NCBI RefSeq assembly: GCF_017304615.1
Contig: NZ_JAFKLZ010000001.1
Span: forward strand, 1,178,001-1,242,000
DNA: 64,000 bases
Reading direction: 5' to 3'
Source: Sphingomonas sp.
GTDB lineage: Bacteria > Pseudomonadota > Alphaproteobacteria > Sphingomonadales > Sphingomonadaceae
Both the position numbers and the translations under genes were made by a program. The notes under the pieces are model-generated. The model saw only the letters and a list, made by a program, of their open reading frames with translations, was not told the DNA's origin and ran no database searches. Below, piece by piece: positions 1 to 9,115 of the stretch. The stretch's first letter is position 1. Every line of letters starts with the position of its first letter.

Positions 1-121
1 ACGCGAGCAGATGCACTCGCTTCCGGCTGCTGAGATACTTGAGCACGTTATACGCCCGGATCTTGTCCCCACGATCGGGCGGAAACGGCGACCGGTGCGC
101 CAGGAACAACAAATCACCCAT
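1..121 (-). CDS. XrtA-associated glycosyltransferase (5' part only, runs off left edge)
   Basis: Only the first 40 codons lie in the window. They read MGDLLFLAHRSPFPPDRGDK and continue into KIRAYN...; this 'hR.PFPPDRGDKIR' opening is, from memory, the hallmark of the GT4-like glycosyltransferase family of exosortase A systems (TIGR03087). It would be a cytoplasmic enzyme adding a sugar during exopolysaccharide repeat-unit assembly. The start codon shares one base with the stop codon of the FemAB-like gene (TGATG), so it is probably the next cistron of the same operon. Length, donor and acceptor cannot be judged from this fragment. Confidence 0.8.
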   Translation of the reverse strand, partial: MGDLLFLAHRSPFPPDRGDKIRAYNVLKYLSSRKRVHLLA

Positions 122-1194
122 CAGCCGAGGCCTTTGGCGATCACCGGCCCTATCGTGTTCGCCAGCCACAAGGGCAGCTTCTTCCAGACCGCGACTTGCA
201 GCCGATATTTCGGGCTCATCGGGTTCATTTCGCGCGGAGCCTCGCCCGGCGCGACGCGCTTGGCATAGCGCAGCGGCACACCCTCGAACCCCCAATTCTT
301 CTTGAACGCGGCGACGCCCGTTCCCGCCTTCGATCTGCCGAAATCGTAGCGCGTACAGGCCTTGTTCGCGCGAGCATGGCGCATAAGCTCGTAGTACAGC
401 CGATCGTTCGCCTTCAGCGCGCGCGCTTCGCGCGTGCCGCCGCCCCAGAACGGGTAGACGGTGCCGTTGAGATAGACGCTGAACACGCTCGCATGCGGCG
501 TGCCGCGATGCGAGACGGTGACGATATCGGCATGATCGCCGAGTTCCTTCGCGACCTCGCGAAACAGCTTCGCCGGGAACACGGGCGTGCCGAGGTTCCG
601 CACGCTTTCCGAGAACACGCTATAGTGCATCGCGAGGTCGTTCGGCCAATTGCCGATCGCGACTTGCAGGTCGCCGTCGAGCGACTTGCGCACCTCTGCG
701 CGCTGCTTGCGGGGGATCGCGAGCAACTGCGCCTCGTCGTCGGCGGACAGGTCGCGCGAGAAGCCGAGATAGGTCGTGTCATCGACGATCCACCCCTCGC
801 CCGGCGCCGGTCCGCCACGCAGTTCGAGACTCGGGCAGCCCAGCTTTTCGGCGAGCGCCCAGCCCGATGCCGCCAAGGCGTCGGCGACGGCATCGCGGCG
901 CGTCAGGATGCCGCCATCTACCGCGAACCCGGTCGACACCAACGCGTTGCCGAACAGCGGCGAGCGAATCTCCGTCAGCGGCAACACGCCGACGATCTCG
1001 CCATCGGCGGTCTGCGCGATCAGGCAATGCGCGGTCTGGCCGCACGCGCGCGCCACCGCGACGTTCCAGCCGGTCAGATGGAACGGCGTCGCATCGGGAT
1101 GCGCGCGAACATAGTCGTCGATCCGCGCGCGCTCGGCGGCATCACCGAGGTCGGCAGGCGTTATGGCGACGAGCGTGGAAGGCTGGACGGTCAT
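121..1194 (-). CDS. FemAB-like XrtA/PEP-CTERM system-associated protein
   Basis: 357 aa, of the FemAB/GNAT-like family found in exosortase A polysaccharide loci (TIGR03019 by recollection). FemAB relatives transfer amino acids from aminoacyl-tRNA, or similar activated donors, onto cell-wall precursors; here an amino-acyl decoration of the exopolysaccharide is a plausible but unproved role. The C-terminal GNAT-like core is recognisable from the block YDFGRSKAGTGVAAFKKNWG at about residues 283-302. I chose the ATG at 1194 because it overlaps the stop of the upstream deacetylase by four bases (ATGA), implying translational coupling; a longer frame upstream only reads out of frame through the deacetylase. 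No signal peptide, so probably cytoplasmic. Confidence 0.88.
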   Translation of the reverse strand: MTVQPSTLVAITPADLGDAAERARIDDYVRAHPDATPFHLTGWNVAVARACGQTAHCLIAQTADGEIVGVLPLTEIRSPLFGNALVSTGFAVDGGILTRRDAVADALAASGWALAEKLGCPSLELRGGPAPGEGWIVDDTTYLGFSRDLSADDEAQLLAIPRKQRAEVRKSLDGDLQVAIGNWPNDLAMHYSVFSESVRNLGTPVFPAKLFREVAKELGDHADIVTVSHRGTPHASVFSVYLNGTVYPFWGGGTREARALKANDRLYYELMRHARANKACTRYDFGRSKAGTGVAAFKKNWGFEGVPLRYAKRVAPGEAPREMNPMSPKYRLQVAVWKKLPLWLANTIGPVIAKGLG

Positions 1195-2030
1195 GACAGC
1201 CGCGCCGCTTCCTGCGCGACAACCGCATCGACGCGACCCCATTGATGCTTCGCGACCAGGGTCCGCAGCTTGCCCGCCATCGCACCGAGCCGCGGATAGT
1301 GGCGCAGCTTCGACCGCAGCGGCGCGTTCGCGACGCGCGGCTGGCCGGGATCCATGTCCCACGGGTGGAAATAGAAGACGGCTGGGCGATCGGCGCGGTT
1401 GGTCCGGGCGATCGCGCGATAGGTGATTTCGCCGGGCAGCAACCGGAAGAAGCCGCCTCCGGTCACGATTTTCCTGACGCCGATACTCGCCAGGCTAACC
1501 GGCAGCTCGATCAGATCCGATCCCGCAACCGGTCGATAGGCATGCTTGGGCGCATCCGCCCAGCCATAATGGTCATGCGAGATCGGCGCGACGCTGGACG
1601 AATATCGATAGCCTTCCTCGGCAAGTACCTGATGCGCCCAGGGCGTCCGGTGGTCGATCGAGAAACTCGGGGCGCGATAGCCGGTAACCTTCTGCCCCGA
1701 TGCATCCTCCAGCGCCGTTCGCGCGCGCTTCAGATCGTCGCGGAACGCCGCCGCATCCATCGTGAACACGCGGTCATGGTCCCAGCCGTGACTGGCGACC
1801 TCATGACCCTCCGCGACCATGCGCCGGATCAGTTTCGGATGCCGGTCCGCCACCCAGCCGAGCGTGAAGAACGTCGCCTTGACCTCGCTCTCGGCGAACA
1901 GGTCGAGCACCTTGCCGGTATTGTAGTCGACGCGACCCTCCAGCCCGTCCCAGTCGGCCTTCTTGATCACGCGTTCGAACGCGCCGACCTGGAACCATTC
2001 CTCGACATCGACGGACAGGCCGTTGAGCAT
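1191..2030 (-). CDS. XrtA system polysaccharide deacetylase
   Basis: 279 aa, a NodB-type carbohydrate esterase 4 domain of the kind found in PEP-CTERM/XrtA loci (DUF3473 C-terminus, TIGR03006 by recollection). The first catalytic block is SVDVEEWF near residue 6 with the acidic residue(s) at about 8-10. The metal-binding histidines sit in HEVASHGWDH around residue 75, and a later block is GYRAPSFSI. The C-terminal FYFHPWDMDPGQP block is typical of this subfamily. It should remove N- or O-acetyl groups from the nascent polysaccharide. There is no signal peptide, as is common in this subfamily. It overlaps the FemAB-like gene by 4 bp and lies 12 bp after the ATPase gene, in one operon. Confidence 0.9.
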   Translation of the reverse strand: MLNGLSVDVEEWFQVGAFERVIKKADWDGLEGRVDYNTGKVLDLFAESEVKATFFTLGWVADRHPKLIRRMVAEGHEVASHGWDHDRVFTMDAAAFRDDLKRARTALEDASGQKVTGYRAPSFSIDHRTPWAHQVLAEEGYRYSSSVAPISHDHYGWADAPKHAYRPVAGSDLIELPVSLASIGVRKIVTGGGFFRLLPGEITYRAIARTNRADRPAVFYFHPWDMDPGQPRVANAPLRSKLRHYPRLGAMAGKLRTLVAKHQWGRVDAVVAQEAARLS

Positions 2031-2042
2031 GATCCCTCTCCG

Positions 2043-3056
2043 TCAGGCCGCGCGGCCGCCGCGCATTGCCTCGGCGCCCTCGACCCAGTCGACCAGCAAC
2101 GCGAGCACGCGGCGCAGCGCCGCATCCTGTTCCTCCAGCCGCGCCTCGATCGCCGCGAACCGGTCCGGCGCGATCGACACGGGGTGCGCAACCGGCCCCG
2201 GCATCGGCAGCGGCGCAGGAACGGGCGCAGGGACGACCGGCATGTCGCCGTTGATGTCGGCCGCGACCAGATCCACCGTCCGGCCGTCGATCACGTCGAG
2301 CCGCTCGACCGCGCCTTGCAGCATCACGCGCGCGGCAAGCTGGTTGAGCCGGCGCGGCACGCCGTCCGAACCGCGATACAGCGCGTCGATCGCGTCCGGC
2401 GTGAAATCGGGATGCCCACGCCACCCGGCAAGCGACAGGCGGTGCGCGATATAGGGCTCGATCTCCTCGCGCCCCATCGGGTCGAGATGATGGACCGCGA
2501 TCACGCGCTGGCGAAGCTGTTCGAGCCGGTCAGACCCGTTGAGCGCCGCACGAAATTCGGGCTGGCCGAGCAGCACGGTCTGCAACAGGGCATGCCCACC
2601 AGCCTGGAAATTGGACAGCATCCGCAATTCTTCCAGCGCGCCATTGTCCAGCGCCTGCGCCTCGTCGACGATCAGCAATGTCCGCCGCCCGCTCCGCGCG
2701 ACTGCGTGCAAGCCCCGCTCGATCGCAACGAGCAACTGCGCCTTGGTCAGTCCGGCGTTCTCGACCCCCAGCCCGCCCGCGACGATGCGCAGCAAGTCGT
2801 CGGCCTCGATCTGGGTGGAGACCAGCTTGATCGCGTGCAGCCGGTCGTGGTCGATCGTCGCCAGCAAGTGGCCGATCAGGGTGGTCTTGCCCGCACCCAC
2901 CTCTCCGGTGATGACGATGAATCCCTCGCCCTGGCTCAGACCATAGCCCAGATAGGCCATTGCCTTGCGGTGCGTGGCGCTGTCGAACCAGAATTTCGGA
3001 TCGGGCGTCAGCGCGAACGGGCGTTCGCTCAGTCCGTAATGGTCGTCGTGCATCAT
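2043..3056 (-). CDS. XrtA/PEP-CTERM-associated ExeA-like ATPase
   Basis: 337 aa AAA ATPase related to GspA/ExeA (TIGR03015-like). The N-terminal signature HYGLSERPFALTPDPKF is followed by Walker A GEVGAGKTT near residue 50 and Walker B TLLIVDEAQAL near 125. A C-terminal third rich in Pro/Val (PVVPAPVPAPLPMPGP) ends in a possible coiled coil. In XrtA loci this ATPase accompanies polysaccharide export; a role in opening the peptidoglycan layer or powering assembly is inferred from ExeA. I chose the first of two adjacent ATGs (3054-3056); upstream sequence is the end of the beta-barrel gene, leaving a 10-bp gap. It is unconnected to the type II secretion operon 23 kb away. Confidence 0.9.
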   Translation of the reverse strand: MMHDDHYGLSERPFALTPDPKFWFDSATHRKAMAYLGYGLSQGEGFIVITGEVGAGKTTLIGHLLATIDHDRLHAIKLVSTQIEADDLLRIVAGGLGVENAGLTKAQLLVAIERGLHAVARSGRRTLLIVDEAQALDNGALEELRMLSNFQAGGHALLQTVLLGQPEFRAALNGSDRLEQLRQRVIAVHHLDPMGREEIEPYIAHRLSLAGWRGHPDFTPDAIDALYRGSDGVPRRLNQLAARVMLQGAVERLDVIDGRTVDLVAADINGDMPVVPAPVPAPLPMPGPVAHPVSIAPDRFAAIEARLEEQDAALRRVLALLVDWVEGAEAMRGGRAA

Positions 3057-3066
3057 CGCTTGCCCT

Positions 3067-4683
3067 TCAGAACTGATACCGCGCGCCGACCAGCGCCTGC
3101 GCCTGCGTCTGGTCCTGCTGCCCGTCCTGGCTGAACGTGTAGGCGCCGACGGACAGGCTCGTGCCCAACCGCCCGAAGCTGCGCGACAGCGAACCGGTGG
3201 CGCCAAGGCTCAGGATGCCGGGCGCAAGGCCGCTGTCGTAATAATTGGCGAACACGTCGCCGCTCAGCGTCGTGCGCGGCCCGAGCCGGGTCGAATAGAA
3301 CAATTGCGCGTAATAGCTTTCGTCGGTCACGCCATAGATGACGATGCCCGGGCTTTGCGGCGCGTAGAGCTTGCGGTTGGCATAGCCGGCGCCAAACCCG
3401 ATCTGCGACTCGCCGCGCGTCAGGCTGACCGTGCCGTCGATCCCGCGCGAACGATAGGTCGCGTTGGACACCGACTGGAACACCGAATTGAGGCAGGCGC
3501 CCGTCGCCCCGCCACCGGTCGTGCCGAACGTGCAGCCGCTGAACTGCTGCGCCAGCAAGTCGCGCGTCTGCGTGAATTCCTTGGGCAGGCCGCGCAGGCC
3601 CCGCTGCAATTGGCCACCAAACGTCTCCACCTGGTCATAGACGGCGACCTGGACGCCGACGCTCGGCGTCGGTGCATAGCTGAACGATCCGGTGTAGCTC
3701 CAGCTGCCGTACCGCCGCCCGACCCGCGCTTCGAACTGGGTGCGCGGACTGGGCCGCCACAGCACGCCAGCGTCCCAATAGATGCCGTCGGTGCGATAGG
3801 CGATGCGGCGCGGCGATGCCGGGTCGGTGACGAAGCGGCCGTTGCGGTCGATCACCGGATCGCCCGCCGTATCGAGCAGCGGATCGCGCGCGCTCGACGT
3901 GATCTTCTCGTAACCGACGCCGCCCACCACAGCGACCGTACGGCTGAGCGGCATAACGATGTCGCCGCGGCCATACAGGCCCTCGAACCGGCCACCGAGC
4001 TGGCCCTGATCCTCCCGCGTCCACCCACCGCTCAGAGTCATGCCGAACGGCGCGACCGTGCCCGACTTGAACCCGGTCGACAGCGTCGCGAGATGGATCT
4101 TCGAATCGTCGAAATAATCGATCCGCGGGCTGCCCGGAGCGATGCCCGTCGGGCCTGGCTCGGTCACCTTGGTATAGGCGAAGCGATAGCCGCCGTTGAT
4201 GAAGATCGGCCCGCGCCCGGTCGCGAAGCTTGGCCCGACATACGCCGAATAGACGTTGCTGACGTTGCTGTTGTCGTTGCCGAAAAAGATCGGCGCCGCG
4301 CCGCGAATATCGTTGCGCGTGCGCGTCGCGATTCCGCCCGCCTCGATCGACAAGCCACGCGTCACGCGCAGTTGCGCGTTGGCGAGACCGCTCAGGATGT
4401 CCGCGTCGCTCTGGCGGTTATCGTAGGTGAACTGATGTTCGTAGCGCGCCGAAATGTTGACCGTGACGCGCTGCGTATTGACCGACGCATCCACGCCGGC
4501 CGCCGCCGACGTATAGGTCAGCACGTCGTCCGATACCGAATCCCACGTCAGCACCTGACTGAGCTCGATATAGGGCGCGATCGCGACGTGACGCTTTCCG
4601 CCTCCGTCGCGATCCTGCGCCGCCGAAGGCGTCGCCGCCAGCAGCGCCGCGATCATCGCGGCCCCGGTTATCCTGATGATCAT
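3067..4683 (-). CDS. PEP-CTERM/XrtA system-associated outer-membrane beta-barrel protein
   Basis: 538 aa with a clear Sec signal peptide (MIIRITGAAMIAALLAATPS, cleavage around AAQ at 21-23). The long Gly/Tyr/Thr-rich body has alternating hydrophobic strands and ends in an aromatic (..GARYQF), the usual C-terminal signature of an outer-membrane barrel. It fits the TIGR03016 family of exosortase A loci, here lying between the tyrosine kinase and the ATPase. The likely role is an outer-membrane pore or scaffold for exopolysaccharide export. The start at 4683 overlaps the kinase stop by 4 bp (ATGA). An open frame continues upstream to 5217 but merely reads through the kinase gene in the wrong phase. 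Confidence 0.88.
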   Translation of the reverse strand: MIIRITGAAMIAALLAATPSAAQDRDGGGKRHVAIAPYIELSQVLTWDSVSDDVLTYTSAAAGVDASVNTQRVTVNISARYEHQFTYDNRQSDADILSGLANAQLRVTRGLSIEAGGIATRTRNDIRGAAPIFFGNDNSNVSNVYSAYVGPSFATGRGPIFINGGYRFAYTKVTEPGPTGIAPGSPRIDYFDDSKIHLATLSTGFKSGTVAPFGMTLSGGWTREDQGQLGGRFEGLYGRGDIVMPLSRTVAVVGGVGYEKITSSARDPLLDTAGDPVIDRNGRFVTDPASPRRIAYRTDGIYWDAGVLWRPSPRTQFEARVGRRYGSWSYTGSFSYAPTPSVGVQVAVYDQVETFGGQLQRGLRGLPKEFTQTRDLLAQQFSGCTFGTTGGGATGACLNSVFQSVSNATYRSRGIDGTVSLTRGESQIGFGAGYANRKLYAPQSPGIVIYGVTDESYYAQLFYSTRLGPRTTLSGDVFANYYDSGLAPGILSLGATGSLSRSFGRLGTSLSVGAYTFSQDGQQDQTQAQALVGARYQF

Positions 4684-5630
4684 TGGCCGTCCCCCTGATG
4701 GCCGTAATAGCTGCCGAAGCGCGCGCCCCCGGGCGCATACGAAACGCTGTTCAGCAAAAGCTGGATTTCTTCGCACCCCTCGAGCCGATGCACGGCGTCC
4801 CGAATGTCGCTTTCGATCGTACTGTCGGCGCGGACCACGAGCATGACCTGACCGACATGGAGCGCAAGCACCGATGCGGGCGACGCGGCGAGCGCGGGTG
4901 GCGAATCGAAGATCACGACGCGCTGCGGATCGGCCGCGAGCAACCGCGCGATCACCGCGGGCGTGCGGTCGCTGGCGATGAGTTCGGTGTCCGACGTCGA
5001 TCCTGCGCCGGCCGGCAACAGGCTGAGATTGGGAATATCCGTCCCCACGACGCAGCTTTCGACGTCGATCGACGGATCGCCCAGCGCGTCGAGCAGGCCG
5101 GGGCCATCCTGGACGCCCAGGCGGCTCATCACGCTCGGCTTCGCGAAATCGGCATCGACCAGTAGGACGCGCACGTTGCGCTCCGCCGCCATCGAGATGG
5201 CAAGGTTGACCGCGCAATAGGTCTTGCCGTCGCCGGGCTGGGGCGAACAGACCAATATCGTGCGCGCCTTGGCCGGATCGATCGCGGCGAGGCGGCGTGC
5301 GGTCAGGAGCAACTGCCGCTTGGCGAGGCGGAATTCCTCCGCGAGCACGCCGACCGGCGCGCCGGGGACGAGCAGTCCGTTTTCGGCCAGCGCCTCACGG
5401 TCGATCGCCGCCTCGCGCGTGGGCACCGGTGGCGCGTAGGACACGCGCGCGGCGGCGGGCGGCTGTACGACGGCCTGCAATTGCGGTTCACGTTCAACCG
5501 GCTCGACGGGCGGCGCGGGCGGCAAGTCGTTTTCGGGAATGACCGGCACGCGGAAATGCGCGGTGAAATCGTACACCTCGGCCGCGCGTTCGAGCAGCGA
5601 GCCGCCTTGCCTGATGATCGGCTTGTTCAT
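4680..5630 (-). CDS. XrtA-associated tyrosine autokinase (BY-kinase domain)
   Basis: 316 aa cytoplasmic BY-kinase domain (CpsD/Wzc C-terminal type; TIGR03018 by recollection). After a proline-rich N-terminal linker it shows Walker A CSPQPGDGKT, Walker A' VLLVDADFAKPS and Walker B VVIFDSPPAL. It ends in a short Tyr-containing tail (SYYGHQGDGQ), the probable autophosphorylation site. Such kinases pair with the chain-length polysaccharide co-polymerase encoded immediately upstream, from which this gene starts with a 4-bp overlap. Phosphorylation cycling would control polymer length and export. The tyrosine cluster is small compared with Wzc, as is usual for the XrtA branch. Confidence 0.9.
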   Translation of the reverse strand: MNKPIIRQGGSLLERAAEVYDFTAHFRVPVIPENDLPPAPPVEPVEREPQLQAVVQPPAAARVSYAPPVPTREAAIDREALAENGLLVPGAPVGVLAEEFRLAKRQLLLTARRLAAIDPAKARTILVCSPQPGDGKTYCAVNLAISMAAERNVRVLLVDADFAKPSVMSRLGVQDGPGLLDALGDPSIDVESCVVGTDIPNLSLLPAGAGSTSDTELIASDRTPAVIARLLAADPQRVVIFDSPPALAASPASVLALHVGQVMLVVRADSTIESDIRDAVHRLEGCEEIQLLLNSVSYAPGGARFGSYYGHQGDGQ

Positions 5631-7138
5631 GCCGCCAGCCCCCGCATCAGCATCTCGACCCCGAGCAGCCCAACGAACGCCACGACCAGCGCCGCGCTCG
5701 CCCCCGCGAACAGCTTGAGCTTGCGCTTTCGTAAATCGGCGTCGGCACGCGACACACGCTCGCTGATCGATCCGATCACGGGCAGCCCGCTCGCCTTTTC
5801 CAGCCGCCCGGCAGTCGCGAACGTCACCTTGAGCTGCGCCATCGCATAGGCCGCCGCGAGTCCGCCGCCGATCGCCAGGATCAACACGCCGGCCAGCAAA
5901 ACCGGCCGGTTGGGTGCGGTGGGCTTGCGCGGCGCCGTCGGTGGATCGATCGTGCGGAACTTGATGGCATCGGTCTGCGCCTGCGCTTGCGCACGCACGC
6001 GGATCGTCTCGCGCTGGCCGAGCATTGCGTCGTACTTGTCCTTGAGCACCTGATAGTCGCGCTCGATCTGGCCCTGCTCGCTAGCGACCGCCGGGTCGCC
6101 GTTCAGCTTGGCGATGATCGCGTTGATGTCACCCTGCAGCTGTGACTTGCGCGCGCTGAGCGCGGCGACCTGTGCCTGCTTGTCGGCCTGCATCGACTTG
6201 AGCGAAAGATACATTGGGTTGGGCTGTCCGCCCCCGCCCGCGCCCAAGGGTTCGGCATTCGCGGCTGCCCGCGCCGCCGCAAGCTGGCTCTTGAGCGCAA
6301 CCACGTCGGGATGGCTCTCGGTATAGCCCTTGGCCCGCGCGTCGGCGAGCTGCCCTTCGATCGCGGCCAGCCGTGCGCGCGCCGGGCCGCCGACGACGCC
6401 TGTAGGCCCCGCCACGGTCGGCTGCGCGCCCGCCATCTGGCCGTTGATCGCGGCAAGGCTGGTCTGCGCCGCCGCGAGATCGCTGTCGATCTGCGCCATC
6501 TGCGTACGCGCCGCCGCCATGCGATCCTGCAATGTGCCCGTGCCCGGCAGCGAGCCGAGATACTGGGTCTGGAACTGCGTCCGCTTGGCGTCGGCATCGG
6601 CGAGCCGCGTCTGCATCTGATCGACCTGCCCGTCGAGGAAGCGCAACGTCGCCTGCGTATCGGTGCGGTCGTCCGACAAGTTCTGGTCGACGAAGATCGA
6701 GATCAGCTTGTCGACGATTTGCTTGGCGAGTTTGGGGCTCGAAGCGGACGCCGTGATCTCGAACAGGTTATTTTGCTGCGCGACGACCTTGATCGATGTC
6801 TGCAGGCCGGCGACGCGATCGGCAATATCCTGCGTACCCGATACGGTATTAGCCAGGTCGGTGCCGCGCACGACCTTTTCCAGGTTGACCGCGCTGGTCA
6901 GCGTCTGGCGGATCGTATCGACATCGTTCTGCTGGTCGGCGGCGGTCACGCCGATCGCCGCGGGCAGCACGCTGCTGATCTGGACAAACACGCGCGCCTT
7001 CGCTTCATAGCGGTTGGGCAACTGGCTGACGACCAGCCAGCCGAGGATCGCAATTCCCCACGCTACGCCCAGCGCGAGCCAGCGGCGACGCCAGATCGAA
7101 TGCAGGGCGATGCGGATTTCTTCGTAGAGGCCGTTCAC
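5627..7138 (-). CDS. XrtA system polysaccharide chain-length determinant protein
   Basis: 503 aa inner-membrane polysaccharide co-polymerase of the Wzz/GNVR type (TIGR03007-like). One transmembrane helix lies near residues 20-40 (WLALGVAWGIAILGWLVV), followed by a long periplasmic Ala/Gln-rich coiled-coil region. A second helix is near 405-425 (LLAGVLILAIGGGLAAAYA) after the proline motif PTAPRKPTAPNRP, and a third is at the extreme C-terminus. It should set polymer length and dock the autokinase encoded just downstream (4-bp overlap). The start ATG at 7138 lies 14 bp after the export lipoprotein's stop codon. Confidence 0.9.
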   Translation of the reverse strand: MNGLYEEIRIALHSIWRRRWLALGVAWGIAILGWLVVSQLPNRYEAKARVFVQISSVLPAAIGVTAADQQNDVDTIRQTLTSAVNLEKVVRGTDLANTVSGTQDIADRVAGLQTSIKVVAQQNNLFEITASASSPKLAKQIVDKLISIFVDQNLSDDRTDTQATLRFLDGQVDQMQTRLADADAKRTQFQTQYLGSLPGTGTLQDRMAAARTQMAQIDSDLAAAQTSLAAINGQMAGAQPTVAGPTGVVGGPARARLAAIEGQLADARAKGYTESHPDVVALKSQLAAARAAANAEPLGAGGGGQPNPMYLSLKSMQADKQAQVAALSARKSQLQGDINAIIAKLNGDPAVASEQGQIERDYQVLKDKYDAMLGQRETIRVRAQAQAQTDAIKFRTIDPPTAPRKPTAPNRPVLLAGVLILAIGGGLAAAYAMAQLKVTFATAGRLEKASGLPVIGSISERVSRADADLRKRKLKLFAGASAALVVAFVGLLGVEMLMRGLAA

Positions 7139-7152
7139 CGGTCGATGCCCCC

Positions 7153-7797
7153 TTAGAACATCGACTCAGGGATGATGATGACGTCGCCCGGCTCCAGCCG
7201 GACGTTCGCCGTCGGGTCGCCGCTCTTCAGCAACTTGCCGATCTTGATGTTGTAGGTCTGCTGCTTCCCAGTGTCCCGGTTATAGCGGACCAGTCGCGCG
7301 CGGTTGCCCGCGGCGTATTGGTTGAGGCCCCCGACCGCGATCATCGCATCGAGCAGCGTCATGTTGGCTCGATACGGCAGCGACGCCGGCTTCTCGGTCG
7401 CGCCGACGATGCGGATCTGCTGGCTGAACGTGCTCTGCGCCGATTCGACGATGACCGAGACGATCGGGTCCTTGATGTAGGTGCCGAGCGCGATCTTCAT
7501 GTCGTCGGCCAGCATCGCCGGGCTCTTGCCGACGGCGGGCATATCGCTGACCAAGGGCGTCGTGATGCGGCCATCGGGGCGCACCGTGACCTTCGCCGAC
7601 AGTTCGGGGTTGCGCCATACGAAGATGTTGAGCTGGTCTAGCGGGCCGATAATATATTCCTCGCCCGGCTGCTCCTTGGAGGCGACGAATGCGGCGGGTG
7701 GTAGCGAGCCGCGCCCCCCGCCTCCCGCACAGCCGCTGAGCGCGCTGGCGCTCGCCCCCAAAAGGACGGCGGCCCTGGAAAGTTCGATGAAACGCAT
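7153..7797 (-). CDS. XrtA system polysaccharide export lipoprotein (Wza-like)
   Basis: 214 aa periplasmic/outer-membrane lipoprotein of the polysaccharide biosynthesis/export family (TIGR03027-like). The signal peptide ends in the lipobox LSGC with lipidated Cys23. The export domain begins at YIIGPLDQLNIFVWRNPELS, and an SLBB-type segment follows (RIVGATEKPASLPYRANMTL, then LLDAMIAVGGLNQYAAGN). The C-terminus VRLEPGDVIIIPESMF is typical of the family. It is shorter than E. coli Wza (about 380 aa), as expected for this type. It is the first gene of the minus-strand XrtA operon; a good Shine-Dalgarno (AGGAGG) precedes the ATG at 7797. Confidence 0.92.
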   Translation of the reverse strand: MRFIELSRAAVLLGASASALSGCAGGGGRGSLPPAAFVASKEQPGEEYIIGPLDQLNIFVWRNPELSAKVTVRPDGRITTPLVSDMPAVGKSPAMLADDMKIALGTYIKDPIVSVIVESAQSTFSQQIRIVGATEKPASLPYRANMTLLDAMIAVGGLNQYAAGNRARLVRYNRDTGKQQTYNIKIGKLLKSGDPTANVRLEPGDVIIIPESMF

Positions 7798-7830
7798 AAC
7801 CGGCCTCCTGATGCGCGCTTGACGATGCCG

Positions 7831-7840
7831 GTGACGTCAC
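7831..7840. promoter_or_regulatory. Perfect palindrome GTGACGTCAC upstream of the export operon
   Basis: A 10-bp perfect palindrome sits about 35 bp upstream of the first ATG of the minus-strand exopolysaccharide operon, flanked by CCGG on both sides. The same 13 bases TGACGTCACTTCC recur at 9114-9126 over the start of the decarboxylase gene. It could be an operator for a dimeric regulator; no binding protein is identified, and a chance occurrence in GC-rich DNA is possible. Confidence 0.3.
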
Positions 7841-7903
7841 TTCCGGCGCGCGCAGACTTTCAGCGGCGGCTATGGGCCGACGGGGGTAAAGATAGCGTTA
7901 GGA

Positions 7904-9115
7904 CTATGCTCGGGGAATCTGGGTGTCGCCGGTCAGGAACTCGGCGGGCCGGGCGTGGCCGAGAAAATCGACCGGGCTGGCGCTCAGGCCATAGGCCCCC
8001 GCCATGAACACCGCGATGACGTCACCCGGGCGGGCCGCGGGCAATTCCACCTGATCGGCGAGCCGGTCGAGCGGGGTGCAGAGGGGGCCGACCACGGTGA
8101 CGGTCTCGGTCGGCGTTCCGGCCTCGGCGGTCGCGACGGCGACTGGATAATTCCGGCGGACAACGGTGCCGAGATTTCCGGTCGCCGCGAGTTGATGATT
8201 GAGGCCGCCGTCGCACACCAGAAAGGTCTCACCGCGGCTTTCCTTCCGATCGACGACGCGCGTCAGATACACCCCCGCTTCGCCTACCAGCCAGCGACCC
8301 AGCTCAATCGCGAAACGCGTCTCGGGCAGCGCGGAAAGGCGCGGCATCAACGTCGCGCCGATCGCCTCGACATAGAGGGGCGTCTCGCCCGGAAAATAGG
8401 GAATGCCAAACCCGCCGCCGAGATTGACGAGCGGCGGCGTGGTTCCCGCCTCGTTCGCCAGACGCTCTGCGAGATCGAGCGTATGCGCCTGGCTGTCGAT
8501 GATCGCGGCGACGTCGAGCGCTTGCGACCCGGCGAAGATATGAAAGCCGCGCCAGTCCGCACCCGCCGCGATGATGCGCTTTACCAGGGCCGGCACTTGC
8601 TCCGCATCGACCCCGAACGGCGAGGCACGCCCGCCCATTCGCATCCCCGATCCGCGTAGTTCGAATTCGGGGTTTACGCGCACCGCCAGCCGGGGCGTGA
8701 ATCCGATGCGATCCGCTATGGCGAGCGCGCGGTCCGCCTCTCCCGCCGATTCCAGGTTGATCGTCACCCCGGCGCGGATCGCCATCTCCAATTCCGCGTC
8801 GCGCTTGCCCGGCCCGGCGAAGCTGCGCTGATTCGCGAAGTTGTCGGTCATCGCCAGTTCGCCGCCCGACGCGATGTCGAACCCATCCACCAACGGCGCC
8901 ATCGCCGCCAGCATCGGCGCGAACGGATTGGCCTTCACCGCATAGTGCAGATCGACGACGGGAAACGCCGCCCGGAACCGCTCAATCCGGCCGGCGACCA
9001 TTCCGAAGTCATAGACAAACACCGGCGTCTGGGCGGTGAAGTCGCTCACCGGCCGTCCACCGATCGTGAGCGGCGCTTCGCGGAATTCGGCGGGGATCGC
9101 GCCCATCGGCTTCAT
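7904..9115 (-). CDS. PLP-dependent decarboxylase, exosortase A system-associated
   Basis: 403 aa fold-type III PLP decarboxylase related to diaminopimelate and ornithine decarboxylases (TIGR03099-like). The Schiff-base lysine is K61 in LHYAVKANP, the glycine-rich phosphate loop is VNLGGGFGIPY, and the catalytic cysteine lies in VVGPLCTPLD. It should decarboxylate an amino acid, free or loaded on the nearby carrier protein. The start ATG at 9115 overlaps the ligase stop by 4 bp. I prefer it to a longer in-frame start at 9187 because the family usually begins close to this point. Together with the ligase and the divergent ACP it forms the conserved XrtA amine/acyl module; the product is unknown. 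Confidence 0.9.
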   Translation of the reverse strand: MKPMGAIPAEFREAPLTIGGRPVSDFTAQTPVFVYDFGMVAGRIERFRAAFPVVDLHYAVKANPFAPMLAAMAPLVDGFDIASGGELAMTDNFANQRSFAGPGKRDAELEMAIRAGVTINLESAGEADRALAIADRIGFTPRLAVRVNPEFELRGSGMRMGGRASPFGVDAEQVPALVKRIIAAGADWRGFHIFAGSQALDVAAIIDSQAHTLDLAERLANEAGTTPPLVNLGGGFGIPYFPGETPLYVEAIGATLMPRLSALPETRFAIELGRWLVGEAGVYLTRVVDRKESRGETFLVCDGGLNHQLAATGNLGTVVRRNYPVAVATAEAGTPTETVTVVGPLCTPLDRLADQVELPAARPGDVIAVFMAGAYGLSASPVDFLGHARPAEFLTGDTQIPRA